Numbered from the stretch's first letter, positions 1-7,132 are shown. The stretch: DNA of 19,610 bases from Mobilicoccus sp032056465 (GCF_032056465.1 NZ_DAMBCL010000067.1), one strand, 5' to 3'. The notes: a model not told the origin generated them from the letters alone. Numbers and translations: made by a program.

Positions 1-1152
1 CCCGAAGTCACCGATCCCCCGCTCGAACCAGTACCTGCCGATGACCCGCGGCGCCAGCAGCAACAGGGCGAGGACACTCCAGGCCAGCCCGGCCACCGAC
101 AGGATGAGGAAGGGCTGCCAGTTGTCGGCGATGGCCGCCAGCGAGAGGGTCGCGAGGGCGCTCACGATGAGGATGTCGAGTGCCAGCCCCTGGATCCGCA
201 ACATCATCTGGTGGTCGATGATGCCGCCTCGCCCGGTCTTGTCGAGCACGATCTGGACGAGGACGCCGCCGAGCATGGCGAGTGGGAAGAGCGGCACGAA
301 CTCGAAGATCTCGATGGTCTCGGCCCAGAACCGCTGCTCCAGCCCCCGGGCCCCCTCCAGCAGCAGGATCCCGATGACGACGGCCAGGGAGATGAAGGCG
401 AAGTGGAGCGCCAGGGGTTCGATCGAGGACGGGCGCGAGGTCATCGTCGCGGCGGGGTAGTTCTCGTCGTCCCTGAACAGCCCGCGCTGTTCCTCCAACG
501 ACTGGTCGAGGTCGCCGTGCAGGCACTCGGTGCGTCCGGTCCGCACCGCCCAGTTGATGAGGCCGACACCGATGATGATGCCGCCGACGACGCCGACCGT
601 GGCGATGGCGAGGGCGAGATCGGATCCCTCGGGGAAGCCGAGATCCTCCATGACGCCCCGCATGCCGGCCGCGGTGCCGTGCCCGCCCTCGAAACCGAGC
701 TCGATGAGGGCGCCGACCATGGGGCTGGCACCGAAGAAGGGGACGAGGACGGCGGCGGCGAGGGCGAGGCCCAGCACGTACTGCCCGGAGGCGAAGGTCA
801 CGCCCATCGACATCTGCGGTCCGACCAGGCGGAACACGCGCTTGGGGTGGGGGATCTCCGAGCCGAGGAACAAGGTGGCGAAGATGACGCTGATGAGCAG
901 GCCGGGCAGCGCGCTCCACACGTCGAGGATCTCCGGGGTGTAGATCCCGGCCTCGGCGAAGCGGTCGGTGCCCATCCTCTCGCCCAGGGCGCCGAGCACC
1001 TCGGGACCGAGCAGGAGCGCCACGGCGCCGCCGATGATCGAACTGGGCAGGAAGAGCTTCTGGACCAGGGGCGTGCTGACCCTGATGCCCTTCGCCACCA
1101 GCAGGATGAGCCCCAGCAGCACCAGAGCCAGTCCGATCGTGTCCGCCGACAT
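1..1152 (-). CDS. gltS: Sodium/glutamate symporter, GltS (ESS) family, 3' end cut by the window
   Basis: Integral membrane carrier expected to import glutamate with sodium. The frame runs 384 codons from ATG at 1152 to the window edge without a stop, so the C-terminus is missing. The product opens with a hydrophobic helix (MSADTIGLALVLLGLILLVA), followed by many further apolar segments. Near residues 170-185 it has the motif GFEGGHGTAAGM, which matches the conserved GGHGT signature of E. coli GltS. A charged loop around residues 220-245 separates two sets of helices. A ribosome binding site (GAGGAGGG) lies about 7 bases before the ATG. The gene is read in the same direction as the HAD gene upstream, 125 bp away. 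That gap holds two stem-loops, so it may have its own control. The family call is firm; the substrate (glutamate or a related anion) is inferred from the family. Confidence 0.85.
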   Translation of the reverse strand, partial: MSADTIGLALVLLGLILLVAKGIRVSTPLVQKLFLPSSIIGGAVALLLGPEVLGALGERMGTDRFAEAGIYTPEILDVWSALPGLLISVIFATLFLGSEIPHPKRVFRLVGPQMSMGVTFASGQYVLGLALAAAVLVPFFGASPMVGALIELGFEGGHGTAAGMRGVMEDLGFPEGSDLALAIATVGVVGGIIIGVGLINWAVRTGRTECLHGDLDQSLEEQRGLFRDDENYPAATMTSRPSSIEPLALHFAFISLAVVIGILLLEGARGLEQRFWAETIEIFEFVPLFPLAMLGGVLVQIVLDKTGRGGIIDHQMMLRIQGLALDILIVSALATLSLAAIADNWQPFLILSVAGLAWSVLALLLLAPRVIGRYWFERGIGDFG

Positions 1153-1171
1153 CGAGGCCCTCCTCGCCACG

Positions 1172-1213
1172 CTTGGGGTCCGGATGCCCCAAGGTAGACG
1201 GCGGAACCCGTCT
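1172..1213 (-). promoter_or_regulatory. Two adjacent stem-loops in the leader of gltS
   Basis: CTTGGGG at 1172-1178 pairs with CCCCAAG at 1187-1193, and AGACGG at 1196-1201 pairs with CCGTCT at 1208-1213. Both lie in the 125-bp gap between the HAD stop and the gltS ATG, about 20 and 45 bases before the start codon. They could end transcription from the HAD gene or influence gltS expression. Neither is followed by a T-run. Seven- and six-bp stems also arise by chance in DNA this GC-rich. Confidence 0.3.
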
Positions 1214-1277
1214 CGCGGTGGGTTGCCCGCGCGGATCGCCCCGATGTCACCGGAACGAGATCATCGAGGCCGGCTGG

Positions 1278-2120
1278 TCAGCCCAGCAGCTCCCGGAGAA
1301 CGGTGACGACGCCCGCCTCGGTGTTCGGAGGCGCGATGTAGCGGGCGCGGGCATGCACGTCGGGGTGGCCGTTGGCCATCGCGAACGAGTACCCGGCGGC
1401 GTCGAGCAGCTCGAGGTCGTTGTGGTAGTCGCCGAAGGCGACGATCTGGTCGCGCTGCAGGCCGAGGAGGGTGCGCAGCCGGTCGAGGCCCGAACCCTTG
1501 TGCACCCCGGGGTTCATCACGTCGATCCAGTGCGGTCCCGACACGACGACCTGCTGCGCGTCCGTGAACGATGCGAAGAACGGCGCCGCGTCCGGGGCGG
1601 AGTCGACGTCGAAGAAGGAGACCTTGAGGGCCCGGTCGTCGACGTCGAGGAGGTCGTCGACGAGCTCCAGCGCCTCGTAGTAGATCGCGACCTCGTCGTG
1701 GAACCGCGCGTCGTGACGCTCGATGTACCCCGATCTCACACCGCAGAACACGGTGCCGATGTCGCGCTCCCGGGCCGCCGTGCGTGCGGCCCGCACGAGC
1801 CCGGCCGCGGCCTCGGGCGCGACGGTGTCCGTCGCGAGGATCTCGTCGCGGTAGGCGACGAGCGTGCCGTTCTCGGCGACGAACCCCATGCCCGAGGCCG
1901 CCTCGCCGAACAACGTGCGCAGCGTCGCGTACTGCCGTCCGCTCGCCGCCACGACGACGATCCCCCGGTCGACCATCTGCTCCAGTAGGGGCCAGAACGA
2001 GGGCGGCACCCGCCCGTCCGGGCCGATCAGTGTGCCGTCCATGTCGAGGGCGACGAGTCGGACGTCGACGGGGTGGTCGGGCATCGTCGGCGACGGCGTG
2101 CCGGGAGCGGAGGGGGCCAC
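1278..2120 (-). CDS. HAD superfamily phosphatase, Cof type (HAD-IIB)
   Basis: Predicted cytosolic Mg2+-dependent phosphatase acting on small phosphorylated metabolites; the substrate cannot be told from sequence. The 280-residue product carries all HAD motifs: DMDGT at 26-30 (nucleophile D26, acid/base D28), AASGR with S60, K208, and GDYHND at 230-235 with the metal-binding acidic residues. The region between motifs II and III (about 75-200) is the cap expected of Cof-type enzymes. The chosen start is GTG at 2120, because a GAGGG ribosome binding site lies about 8 bases upstream. That site is formed by the last codons of prfB, whose stop is 5 bases away, so the two genes are probably translationally coupled. 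An in-frame ATG at 2084 (MPDHPVDV) is the alternative and gives a length nearer the family core. Confidence 0.88.
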   Translation of the reverse strand: MAPSAPGTPSPTMPDHPVDVRLVALDMDGTLIGPDGRVPPSFWPLLEQMVDRGIVVVAASGRQYATLRTLFGEAASGMGFVAENGTLVAYRDEILATDTVAPEAAAGLVRAARTAARERDIGTVFCGVRSGYIERHDARFHDEVAIYYEALELVDDLLDVDDRALKVSFFDVDSAPDAAPFFASFTDAQQVVVSGPHWIDVMNPGVHKGSGLDRLRTLLGLQRDQIVAFGDYHNDLELLDAAGYSFAMANGHPDVHARARYIAPPNTEAGVVTVLRELLG

Positions 2121-2125
2121 CGGGC

Positions 2126-3241
2126 TCAGCCCTCGTCGCGCTGCTGGGCGAGCTTCCAGCGGATGCCCGCCTCCATGAACCCGTCGATGTCACCGTCGAA
2201 CACGGCGCTCGTGTTGCCGACCTCGAACTCGGTGCGCAGGTCCTTGACCATCTGGTAGGGGTGCAGGACGTAGGAACGCATCTGGTCGCCCCAGCTCGCC
2301 TTGACGTCTCCCGCGAGCTCCTTGTTGAGCGCGGCCTCCTCGGCGCGCTTGAGCAGCAGCAACCGGGACTGCATGACCCGGAGCGCGGCGGCGCGGTTCT
2401 GGATCTGGCTCTTCTCGTTCTGCATCGAGACGACGGTGCCGGTGGGGATGTGGGTCATGCGCACGGCCGAGTCCGTCGTGTTGACGCTCTGACCCCCGGG
2501 GCCCGAGGACCGGAACACGTCGATCTTGAGGTCGTTCTCGGGGATCTCGATGTGGTCGGTCTGCTCGATGAGCGGCACGACCTCGACCGCGGCGAACGAG
2601 GTCTGCCGGCGGCCCTGGTTGTCGAACGGACTGATGCGCACGAGGCGGTGGGTGCCGGCCTCGACCGAGAGGTTGCCGTAGGCATAGGGCACGTTGATCT
2701 CGAACGTCGCGGACTTGATGCCCGCCTCCTCGGCGTAGGAGGTGTCCATGACCTTCGTCGGGTACTCGTGACGCTCGGCCCACCGCAGGTACATGCGCAG
2801 GAGCATCTCGGCGAAGTCCGCCGCGTCGACGCCGCCGGCACCCGCGCGGATCGTCACGACCGCCTCACGCTGGTCGTACTCCCCCGAGAGCAGCGTGCGC
2901 ACCTCGAGCTCACCGACGGCCTTCTTGACCGCCGTGAGCTCGGCCGCGGCCTCCTCGAGGGTCTCGGCGTCGCCACCGTCCTCGGTGCCCATCTCGACGA
3001 GCGCCTCGAGGTCGTCGATGCGCGCGTCCATGCCCTCGACCCGCTCGAGCTCGGCGTTGGCCCGTGACAGGCTGCTCGTCACGCGCTGCGCGTTCTCCTG
3101 GTCGTCCCAGAGGTCGGGCGCCACCGACTGCTTCTCGAGATCGGTGATCTGCGCTCGCAGGGCATCGAGATCGGTGACCTCGCGGACCGACGCCATCGTC
3201 GATCTGAGGTCCTTGAGTTCTTGCGCGAAATCGATAGCCAC
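2126..3241 (-). CDS. prfB: Peptide chain release factor 2 (RF2)
   Basis: RF2 recognises UGA and UAA in the ribosomal A site and triggers peptide release. The 371-residue product has a helical N-terminal domain (about 1-120) and the RF2 stop-codon tripeptide SPF at 204-206. The peptidyl-hydrolysis loop SSGPGGQSVN has GGQ at 249-251, and the basic C-terminal domain follows. Its length is normal for RF2. The start is GTG at 3241 (MAIDFAQELKDLRSTMASV), where homologues begin. No good ribosome binding site precedes it, but a TAGGCT hexamer lies 8 bases upstream. The frame is open throughout, so the in-frame UGA and programmed +1 frameshift known from E. coli prfB are absent. It follows the PLD gene by 32 bp and is followed by the HAD gene. 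From memory many actinobacteria have ftsE and ftsX next to prfB; they are not seen here. Confidence 0.96.
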   Translation of the reverse strand: MAIDFAQELKDLRSTMASVREVTDLDALRAQITDLEKQSVAPDLWDDQENAQRVTSSLSRANAELERVEGMDARIDDLEALVEMGTEDGGDAETLEEAAAELTAVKKAVGELEVRTLLSGEYDQREAVVTIRAGAGGVDAADFAEMLLRMYLRWAERHEYPTKVMDTSYAEEAGIKSATFEINVPYAYGNLSVEAGTHRLVRISPFDNQGRRQTSFAAVEVVPLIEQTDHIEIPENDLKIDVFRSSGPGGQSVNTTDSAVRMTHIPTGTVVSMQNEKSQIQNRAAALRVMQSRLLLLKRAEEAALNKELAGDVKASWGDQMRSYVLHPYQMVKDLRTEFEVGNTSAVFDGDIDGFMEAGIRWKLAQQRDEG

Positions 3242-3249
3242 GAGGGTCA

Positions 3250-3255
3250 AGCCTA
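3250..3255 (-). promoter_or_regulatory. Possible -10 element (TAGGCT) of prfB
   Basis: On the minus strand TAGGCT fits TANNNT and ends 8 bases before the prfB GTG. Since prfB has no clear ribosome binding site, a very short or absent leader is possible. I see no convincing -35 element, and the spacing is slightly longer than the usual 6-7 bases. Confidence 0.25.
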
Positions 3256-3273
3256 CGCGAGAACGCGTCGCGC

Positions 3274-4533
3274 TCAGAGCAGCGGTTGCAGAGGCTTGAG
3301 CAGCCGCTCGACGACGCGGGCGAGGTGGTGCCGCCTCGCCCACTCCTCGTAGGTGAGGCGTCGACAGTTGCCGAGATCCATCTCGAAGATGCGCTCCATC
3401 TCCGCGGCCTGCTCGTCGCTGTACACCTCGAGGTTGACCTCGTAGTTGCCGGTGAGGGACAGGCGGTCGATGTTCGCCGTGCCCACCGTGCTCCACCGAC
3501 CGTCGACGGTCGCCGTCTTCGCGTGCACCATCGCGTTCCGGTACAACCAGATCGACACCCCGCCCGCGAGCAGGCGCCCGAAGTAGCCGCGCGCGACCCA
3601 GTCGGCGACGACGTGGTTGCTGTATTCCGGCACGATGACCCGCACGTCGACCCCGCGCCGGGCCGCGGCGAGCAGCGAGGCGAGGATCTCCTCGTCGGGG
3701 ATGAAGTAGGCCTGGGTGATGTAGACGCGCTCCGAGGCGCGGTCGATGGCCTTGAGATAGATCCCGCGGACGGGGAAGAGCAACCGGCTCGGCGCGTTGC
3801 TGGCGGCCTCGGTACGGGCGTCCCACGACGCCGCTCCCCGGTCGGGCAACGCCGGCAGGTGACGGCCCCGGTACTGGTTCCAGAAGTCGCAGAACGCGTT
3901 GTCGAGCTCCCACACCGCCGGGCCCTGCACGCGCAGATGGGTGTCACGCCAGTGGTCGGCGTAGAGACGGCCGATGTTGTACCCCCCGACGAATCCGGTC
4001 GCCGAGTCGACGACGAGGATCTTGCGGTGGTCGCGTCCGAGGCTGCGGATCCCGGGGCGGGTGATCATCGCGGACCGCAGGACCGGGAACCGCAGGACGT
4101 GGATCGGTGCGGGCAGTCGGTAGAACGAGGGCGGCACGACGAGGTTGGCGAACGCGTCGTAGACGACGTACACCGCCACCCCGCGCTGCGACGCGGCGAC
4201 GAGGGCGTCCTTGAACCGCTGTCCGACGTCGTCGGCCTTCCAGATGTAGGACTCGAAGTAGATCGTGTGCTGGGCGCCCTCGATGGCACTGAGCATCGCT
4301 TCGTACAGATCCCGCCCGGAGGTGTACGTCGTGATGCCGGAGCCGCCGACGTCGACGGCCACCGGCGGCTGGGAGGCGTACCCGCCCGGTGGAGGGTTGC
4401 GGCGCTTGCGGATCTCGTCGACGGCGACGACTCCGACCACGGCCGCGACCTGCGCCGTCGAGGTCACCGCGGCGTACCACCCGGCCGCCCGCGCGACCGT
4501 GTGCAGCCGACGACGGAGGCGGCCTCCACTCAT
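3274..4533 (-). CDS. Phospholipase D-like protein, cardiolipin synthase-like
   Basis: Membrane-anchored PLD-superfamily enzyme, probably transferring phosphatidyl groups as cardiolipin synthases do. The 419-residue product has one hydrophobic segment at about 18-38, followed by a basic stretch (RKRR) that suggests N-terminus outside, bulk inside. It then has two PLD domains. The first HKD motif is H169-R-K171 with D176 (GRDHRKILVVD). The second is H337-A-K339 with D344 (VHAKTATVD), followed by GTANIDRLS. The start is ATG at 4533 with GAGG about 9 bases upstream; the frame is open further upstream, but that part does not look like this family. prfB follows 32 bp downstream. The family is certain. 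The exact activity (cardiolipin synthase or another phosphatidyltransferase) is inferred, and bacterial Cls enzymes commonly have two N-terminal helices rather than one. Confidence 0.88.
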   Translation of the reverse strand: MSGGRLRRRLHTVARAAGWYAAVTSTAQVAAVVGVVAVDEIRKRRNPPPGGYASQPPVAVDVGGSGITTYTSGRDLYEAMLSAIEGAQHTIYFESYIWKADDVGQRFKDALVAASQRGVAVYVVYDAFANLVVPPSFYRLPAPIHVLRFPVLRSAMITRPGIRSLGRDHRKILVVDSATGFVGGYNIGRLYADHWRDTHLRVQGPAVWELDNAFCDFWNQYRGRHLPALPDRGAASWDARTEAASNAPSRLLFPVRGIYLKAIDRASERVYITQAYFIPDEEILASLLAAARRGVDVRVIVPEYSNHVVADWVARGYFGRLLAGGVSIWLYRNAMVHAKTATVDGRWSTVGTANIDRLSLTGNYEVNLEVYSDEQAAEMERIFEMDLGNCRRLTYEEWARRHHLARVVERLLKPLQPLL

Positions 4534-4645
4534 GACGTAGACCTCATGGACCCCATACACCCAACGTAACCGACAGCGATCGGCTCCTCCGTTGCCGATG
4601 AGGACGGTGGCGACGGCGAGTCCGGACGAGCGGGGAGGGATCGGC

Positions 4646-4834
4646 GTGGGGGTACGGGTGACACGACGCGACGGGCGGGTCGAGGAGTTCGGCACCCCCG
4701 GCGACGGTGCGTGGACCGCCGAACGCGACCCCTACAGCGGCACGCTCAAGGTCTCCTTCCTCCGCGCCGGGTACTGGGAGGAGGTCCGCCGCTTCTACCG
4801 CAGCGAGGAATGGCGACGCGTCGAGATCCGATGA
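4646..4834 (+). CDS. Small hypothetical protein, 62 residues
   Basis: I do not recognise this product. The GTG at 4646 is preceded by a strong purine-rich site (GGGAGGG) about 6 bases upstream. The frame gives 62 residues rich in charged and aromatic amino acids, ending YRSEEWRRVEIR. Composition and third-position GC look like real coding sequence, and the opposite strand has no competing gene. It has no signal peptide, membrane segment or cysteine. The frame also opens earlier with TTG at 4592 and ATG at 4598, which have weaker ribosome binding sites. It is transcribed away from the PLD gene and towards the nitronate monooxygenase-like gene, 73 bp away, so it is probably a single-gene unit. 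Confidence 0.55.
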   Translation: MGVRVTRRDGRVEEFGTPGDGAWTAERDPYSGTLKVSFLRAGYWEEVRRFYRSEEWRRVEIR

Positions 4835-4907
4835 TCGACGTCCGACGGTCGGGCGCCCCCGCCGAACCCGTCGGGCGGGCCGTCGCGTCGTTCGGATCGC
4901 GGCGGGG

Positions 4908-6398
4908 CTACCGCGCGGCCACCGTGACCGCCTCGGCCCGCGAGAGGACCGCGGGGTCGAGTCGGGAGGTGAGCCACTCCACCGCCTCCACCGCACTCCA
5001 GCCGCCCGGGTGCGCCTCGAGCAGACGGTGGGCGCCCTCGAGGTCCTGGCCGAGGGTCACGGCGGGCGCCTCGACGTAGCCGTCCTTGCGTTCCTGCCCG
5101 ATGCCGATGTTCGCCATGAGCCCGTTGCACAGGCACATGCGGCCGACGGTCTCCTCGATCGCGCCGCCCTTCTTGAGGTAGGCGTCGACGGGCTCGCTGG
5201 CGCATCGGTAGCCGAGGCTGCCGTCGGGACGCTCGTACGGCGTGCGCAGGTAGGACAGGTCGCACAGGCGCGGACGCGCCTCGTAGGTGTCCCGCTCGGC
5301 CATGGTGTCGGGAACGTTCGCGATCTTGAACGGGAAGCCGGTCGGCGAGGCCCGGGGGTCGTTGCGCACGACGAGGGCGTCGCGACGCAACGCGTCCACC
5401 AACCGCTCGCGCACGCGGGGGTCGAGGCCGGAGTCCTCGCTGAGGGCGAACACCGTGCCGGCCTGCACGCCCGCGGCCCCGGTCTCGAGGGCGGCGGCGA
5501 CCCCCTCGGGGGTGCCGTGGGCGCCGGCGAGCCAGAACGGGAGGCCGAGCTTGTCGATCGCCGCGAGGTCGGCGGCGTCACGGGGCCCGTAGATCGGTTC
5601 ACCCCGGTCGTCCAGCGTGAGACGTCCCCGGGGCGGGGCGGAGTGACCACCGGCGGGCGGGCCCTCGACGACGAACCCGTCGGGGCGGATGTCGGGGTCG
5701 CGGTACAGGTAGGTGGCGAGCGAGTGCAACGAGACGATCGCGTAGAACGACGGGCGGCGCAGGGTGGGCAGCGCGGCGCCCAACGTCGCCACCGGGTCCA
5801 CGGTGCTCACGTGCCGCCGGCTCGCCCCGACCACGTCGATCGTCACGCCGCCCTCGCGGCCGGCCTCGAGGTCGCGCAGCAGGCGCGGGATCTCGCGCGG
5901 GATGCCGGCGCCCATGAGCACCCGGTCCACCCCGGCGATCATCGCGCCCAGGGCCGAGGTCGGCGTCCCCATCTGGATCTTCTCGAGGAAGTTGATGCCG
6001 ATCAGCCCGTCGTGCCCCTCCTTGGCGAGCCACACCTCGACGAAGTTGCCGAGGATGCTCAGCTCCACGGCGGCCACGCTCGGGGTGACGGTGAGCGTCG
6101 GGTTGGGCCGGTACGGACGTCCCCCACGCCCGTCGGGACGGTAGTAGCGCTCGATCGCGCGCGCCGCCATGTCCTGGTCGGGAAAGTGCTCGAGGGCGCG
6201 ACGGCGGTGACCGCCGGGATCCCCGTCCTGCAGCGAACGGGCCAGGACCGCATCGAGCGCGGTACCGGAGACGACGCCGAGCTGCCCCGTTCGGGCGACC
6301 ACACGTGCCAGACCCCAGGAGGAGACGGCCACGCCCATGCCCCCCTGGATGATCGTCGGGGCATCGGCGCGGCTCGTGGCCGCCTCGGGTGAGCTCAT
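4908..6398 (-). CDS. Nitronate monooxygenase / 2-nitropropane dioxygenase-like FMN protein
   Basis: FMN-dependent TIM-barrel protein of the nitronate monooxygenase superfamily, which also includes PfaD-type enoyl reductases. Members oxidise alkyl nitronates or reduce enoyl groups, and which applies here is not clear. The 496-residue product begins the barrel with IIQGGMGVAVS (16-26). It has AGGH at 249-252, matching the conserved AGGH loop of the family, and GVQAGTVFALSED (310-322), the usual phosphate-binding end of the barrel. It is much longer than classic enzymes (about 330-370 residues). An insertion near 55-105 and a C-terminal part after about 370 account for the extra length. The C-terminal part has four cysteines: C379, C399, C422 and C424. 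The start is ATG at 6398, with GGAGG 8 bases upstream. A palindrome lies just upstream of that site, suggesting repressor control. Confidence 0.8.
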   Translation of the reverse strand: MSSPEAATSRADAPTIIQGGMGVAVSSWGLARVVARTGQLGVVSGTALDAVLARSLQDGDPGGHRRRALEHFPDQDMAARAIERYYRPDGRGGRPYRPNPTLTVTPSVAAVELSILGNFVEVWLAKEGHDGLIGINFLEKIQMGTPTSALGAMIAGVDRVLMGAGIPREIPRLLRDLEAGREGGVTIDVVGASRRHVSTVDPVATLGAALPTLRRPSFYAIVSLHSLATYLYRDPDIRPDGFVVEGPPAGGHSAPPRGRLTLDDRGEPIYGPRDAADLAAIDKLGLPFWLAGAHGTPEGVAAALETGAAGVQAGTVFALSEDSGLDPRVRERLVDALRRDALVVRNDPRASPTGFPFKIANVPDTMAERDTYEARPRLCDLSYLRTPYERPDGSLGYRCASEPVDAYLKKGGAIEETVGRMCLCNGLMANIGIGQERKDGYVEAPAVTLGQDLEGAHRLLEAHPGGWSAVEAVEWLTSRLDPAVLSRAEAVTVAAR

Positions 6399-6418
6399 CG
6401 TCGAAACCTCCGGAGTCG

Positions 6419-6440
6419 TAACCTACGTGAACGTAGGTAA
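6419..6440. promoter_or_regulatory. Perfect palindrome, probable operator of the nitronate monooxygenase-like gene
   Basis: ACCTACGTGAACGTAGGT at 6421-6438 has two perfect 8-bp arms around a 2-base centre. With one mismatch the symmetry reaches 6419-6440. It starts 23 bases before the ATG at 6398 and directly upstream of the GGAGG ribosome binding site. On the minus strand a TAGATT hexamer (6439-6444), a plausible -10 element, overlaps its upstream edge. Size, symmetry and position fit a dimeric repressor such as a TetR-family protein. No regulator gene is adjacent. Confidence 0.6.
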
Positions 6441-6832
6441 TCTAGGATCGGCTCATCACCCCTGCATCCCCGATACCGCGATACGGACCGGTCACTTTGC
6501 TCCGAACGCTCGACCAGCCGGTTCGTAGAGATGCCATATACTCATCTCGAGTCCTCTGTGCTTCAGCTCACCCACGTTGTGATGCGCAAAACTGCAGTCG
6601 ACTCTTGTATTGCCCCGCCATCTCTGTGAGTCTTGAGGAACAAGCACCGGACTCGGGACGTTGGTCCGTGTGCACCCACCGGGGGGTCCGAGGGCCGACG
6701 AGGGCCCCACGGCTCCCCGTACTCATGTCATCTCCTCCGCGAGATCACCGTTTTCGACACCGGTCCCGCCGCGCCCGGCAGGGACCTCCACAGCCGACGA
6801 AGGTCGGCGACGCAAGGCAAGGAGCATTCCGC
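6441..6832. other. Less GC-rich intergenic region upstream of whiB1
   Basis: No convincing gene lies here. From 6521 to 6620 I count about 52% G+C, far below the neighbours, with AT-rich patches such as CATATACTC (6536-6544) and CTTGTATTG (6604-6612). It must hold the whiB1 promoter and probably the start of the nitronate monooxygenase transcript. Candidate elements are TATACT at 6537-6542 on the plus strand and a CRP-like site at 6557-6572. A 32-codon frame from ATG 6531 and a leftward frame at 6492-6710 have codon use unlike real genes here, so I do not call them. Confidence 0.6.
6557..6572. promoter_or_regulatory. CRP-like site upstream of whiB1
   Basis: TGTGCTTCAGCTCACC matches the CRP-family consensus TGTGA-N6-TCACA at 8 of 10 fixed positions. 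A second overlapping inverted pair, TCAC at 6568 and GTGA at 6579, lies beside it. The site is about 270 bases upstream of the whiB1 start codon, in AT-richer DNA. In Mycobacterium tuberculosis whiB1 is a known target of the cAMP receptor protein Rv3676, which makes the location sensible. The match is imperfect and no clear -10/-35 pair fixes its position relative to a transcript start. Confidence 0.35.
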
Positions 6833-7081
6833 ATGGACTGGCGTAACCGGGCTGCATGTTTGGACGAGGACCCCGAACTCTTCTTCCCCATCGGCAACAC
6901 CGGTCCTGCCCTCATGCAGATCGAGGAGGCCAAGGCCGTCTGCCGTCGATGCGAGGTGCAGGACACGTGCCTCAAGTGGGCGCTCGAGTCCGGCCAGGAC
7001 GCCGGCGTCTGGGGCGGCCTGTCCGAGGACGAGCGTCGCGCGCTCAAGCGCCGCAACGCCCGCGCCCGTCGGGCCGGCTGA
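6833..7081 (+). CDS. whiB1: WhiB family Fe-S transcriptional regulator, WhiB1 type
   Basis: Small cytosolic regulator carrying a [4Fe-4S] cluster. WhiB1 of mycobacteria is essential, binds the primary sigma factor SigA and reacts with nitric oxide. The 82-residue product has the four cluster cysteines C9, C37, C40 and C46 (C-x2-C-x5-C at 37-46). It also has the G[VI]WGG turn (GVWGG, 58-62) and a basic C-terminal tail (RRALKRRNARARR) for DNA contact. From memory it is close to M. tuberculosis WhiB1 throughout, including the opening MDWR and SEDERRALKRRNAR. The start is ATG at 6833 with GGAG 8 bases upstream; the frame stays open upstream, but that part is not family-like. It has a long leader region with a CRP-like site and ends 51 bp before a strong hairpin. 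It converges on pdtaS, the same neighbour as in M. tuberculosis. Confidence 0.95.
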   Translation: MDWRNRAACLDEDPELFFPIGNTGPALMQIEEAKAVCRRCEVQDTCLKWALESGQDAGVWGGLSEDERRALKRRNARARRAG

Positions 7082-7132
7082 GAGCCGGGTCCCACACCGG
7101 GCCCCTCGACCTTCGGGGGCGACCGCTCATCT

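Noticed and set aside
8..1192. A leftward 394-codon frame overlapping gltS.
   Set aside because: It is extremely Arg/Pro/His-rich and domain-free. The other leftward frame encodes a GltS-type transporter with the GGHGT motif and a good ribosome binding site.
3242..3256. CTTGAC just upstream of prfB, resembling part of the programmed frameshift site of E. coli prfB.
   Set aside because: It lies before the start codon, there is no in-frame UGA in the coding region, and the full-length protein is read in one frame.
4534..4695. N-terminal extension of the PLD protein to 4695.
   Set aside because: The extra residues are Pro/Thr/Arg-rich and unlike the family. ATG 4533 has a ribosome binding site and leads directly into the membrane anchor.
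6531..6629. A 32-codon frame (ATG 6531) in the whiB1 leader, considered as an upstream leader peptide such as the one known for whiB7.
   Set aside because: Codon third positions are only about half G/C, unlike every real gene here, and the ribosome binding site is weak. Not excluded if the transcript starts upstream.
6492..6710. A leftward 72-codon frame upstream of the nitronate monooxygenase-like gene.
   Set aside because: Codon use is unlike neighbours, there is no recognisable domain, and it overlaps the probable whiB1 control region.
6497..6832. In-frame N-terminal extension of whiB1 (for example from ATG 6725).
   Set aside because: The extension lies in lower-GC leader DNA and is not family-like. 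MDWR at 6833 is the normal WhiB1 start and has its own ribosome binding site.
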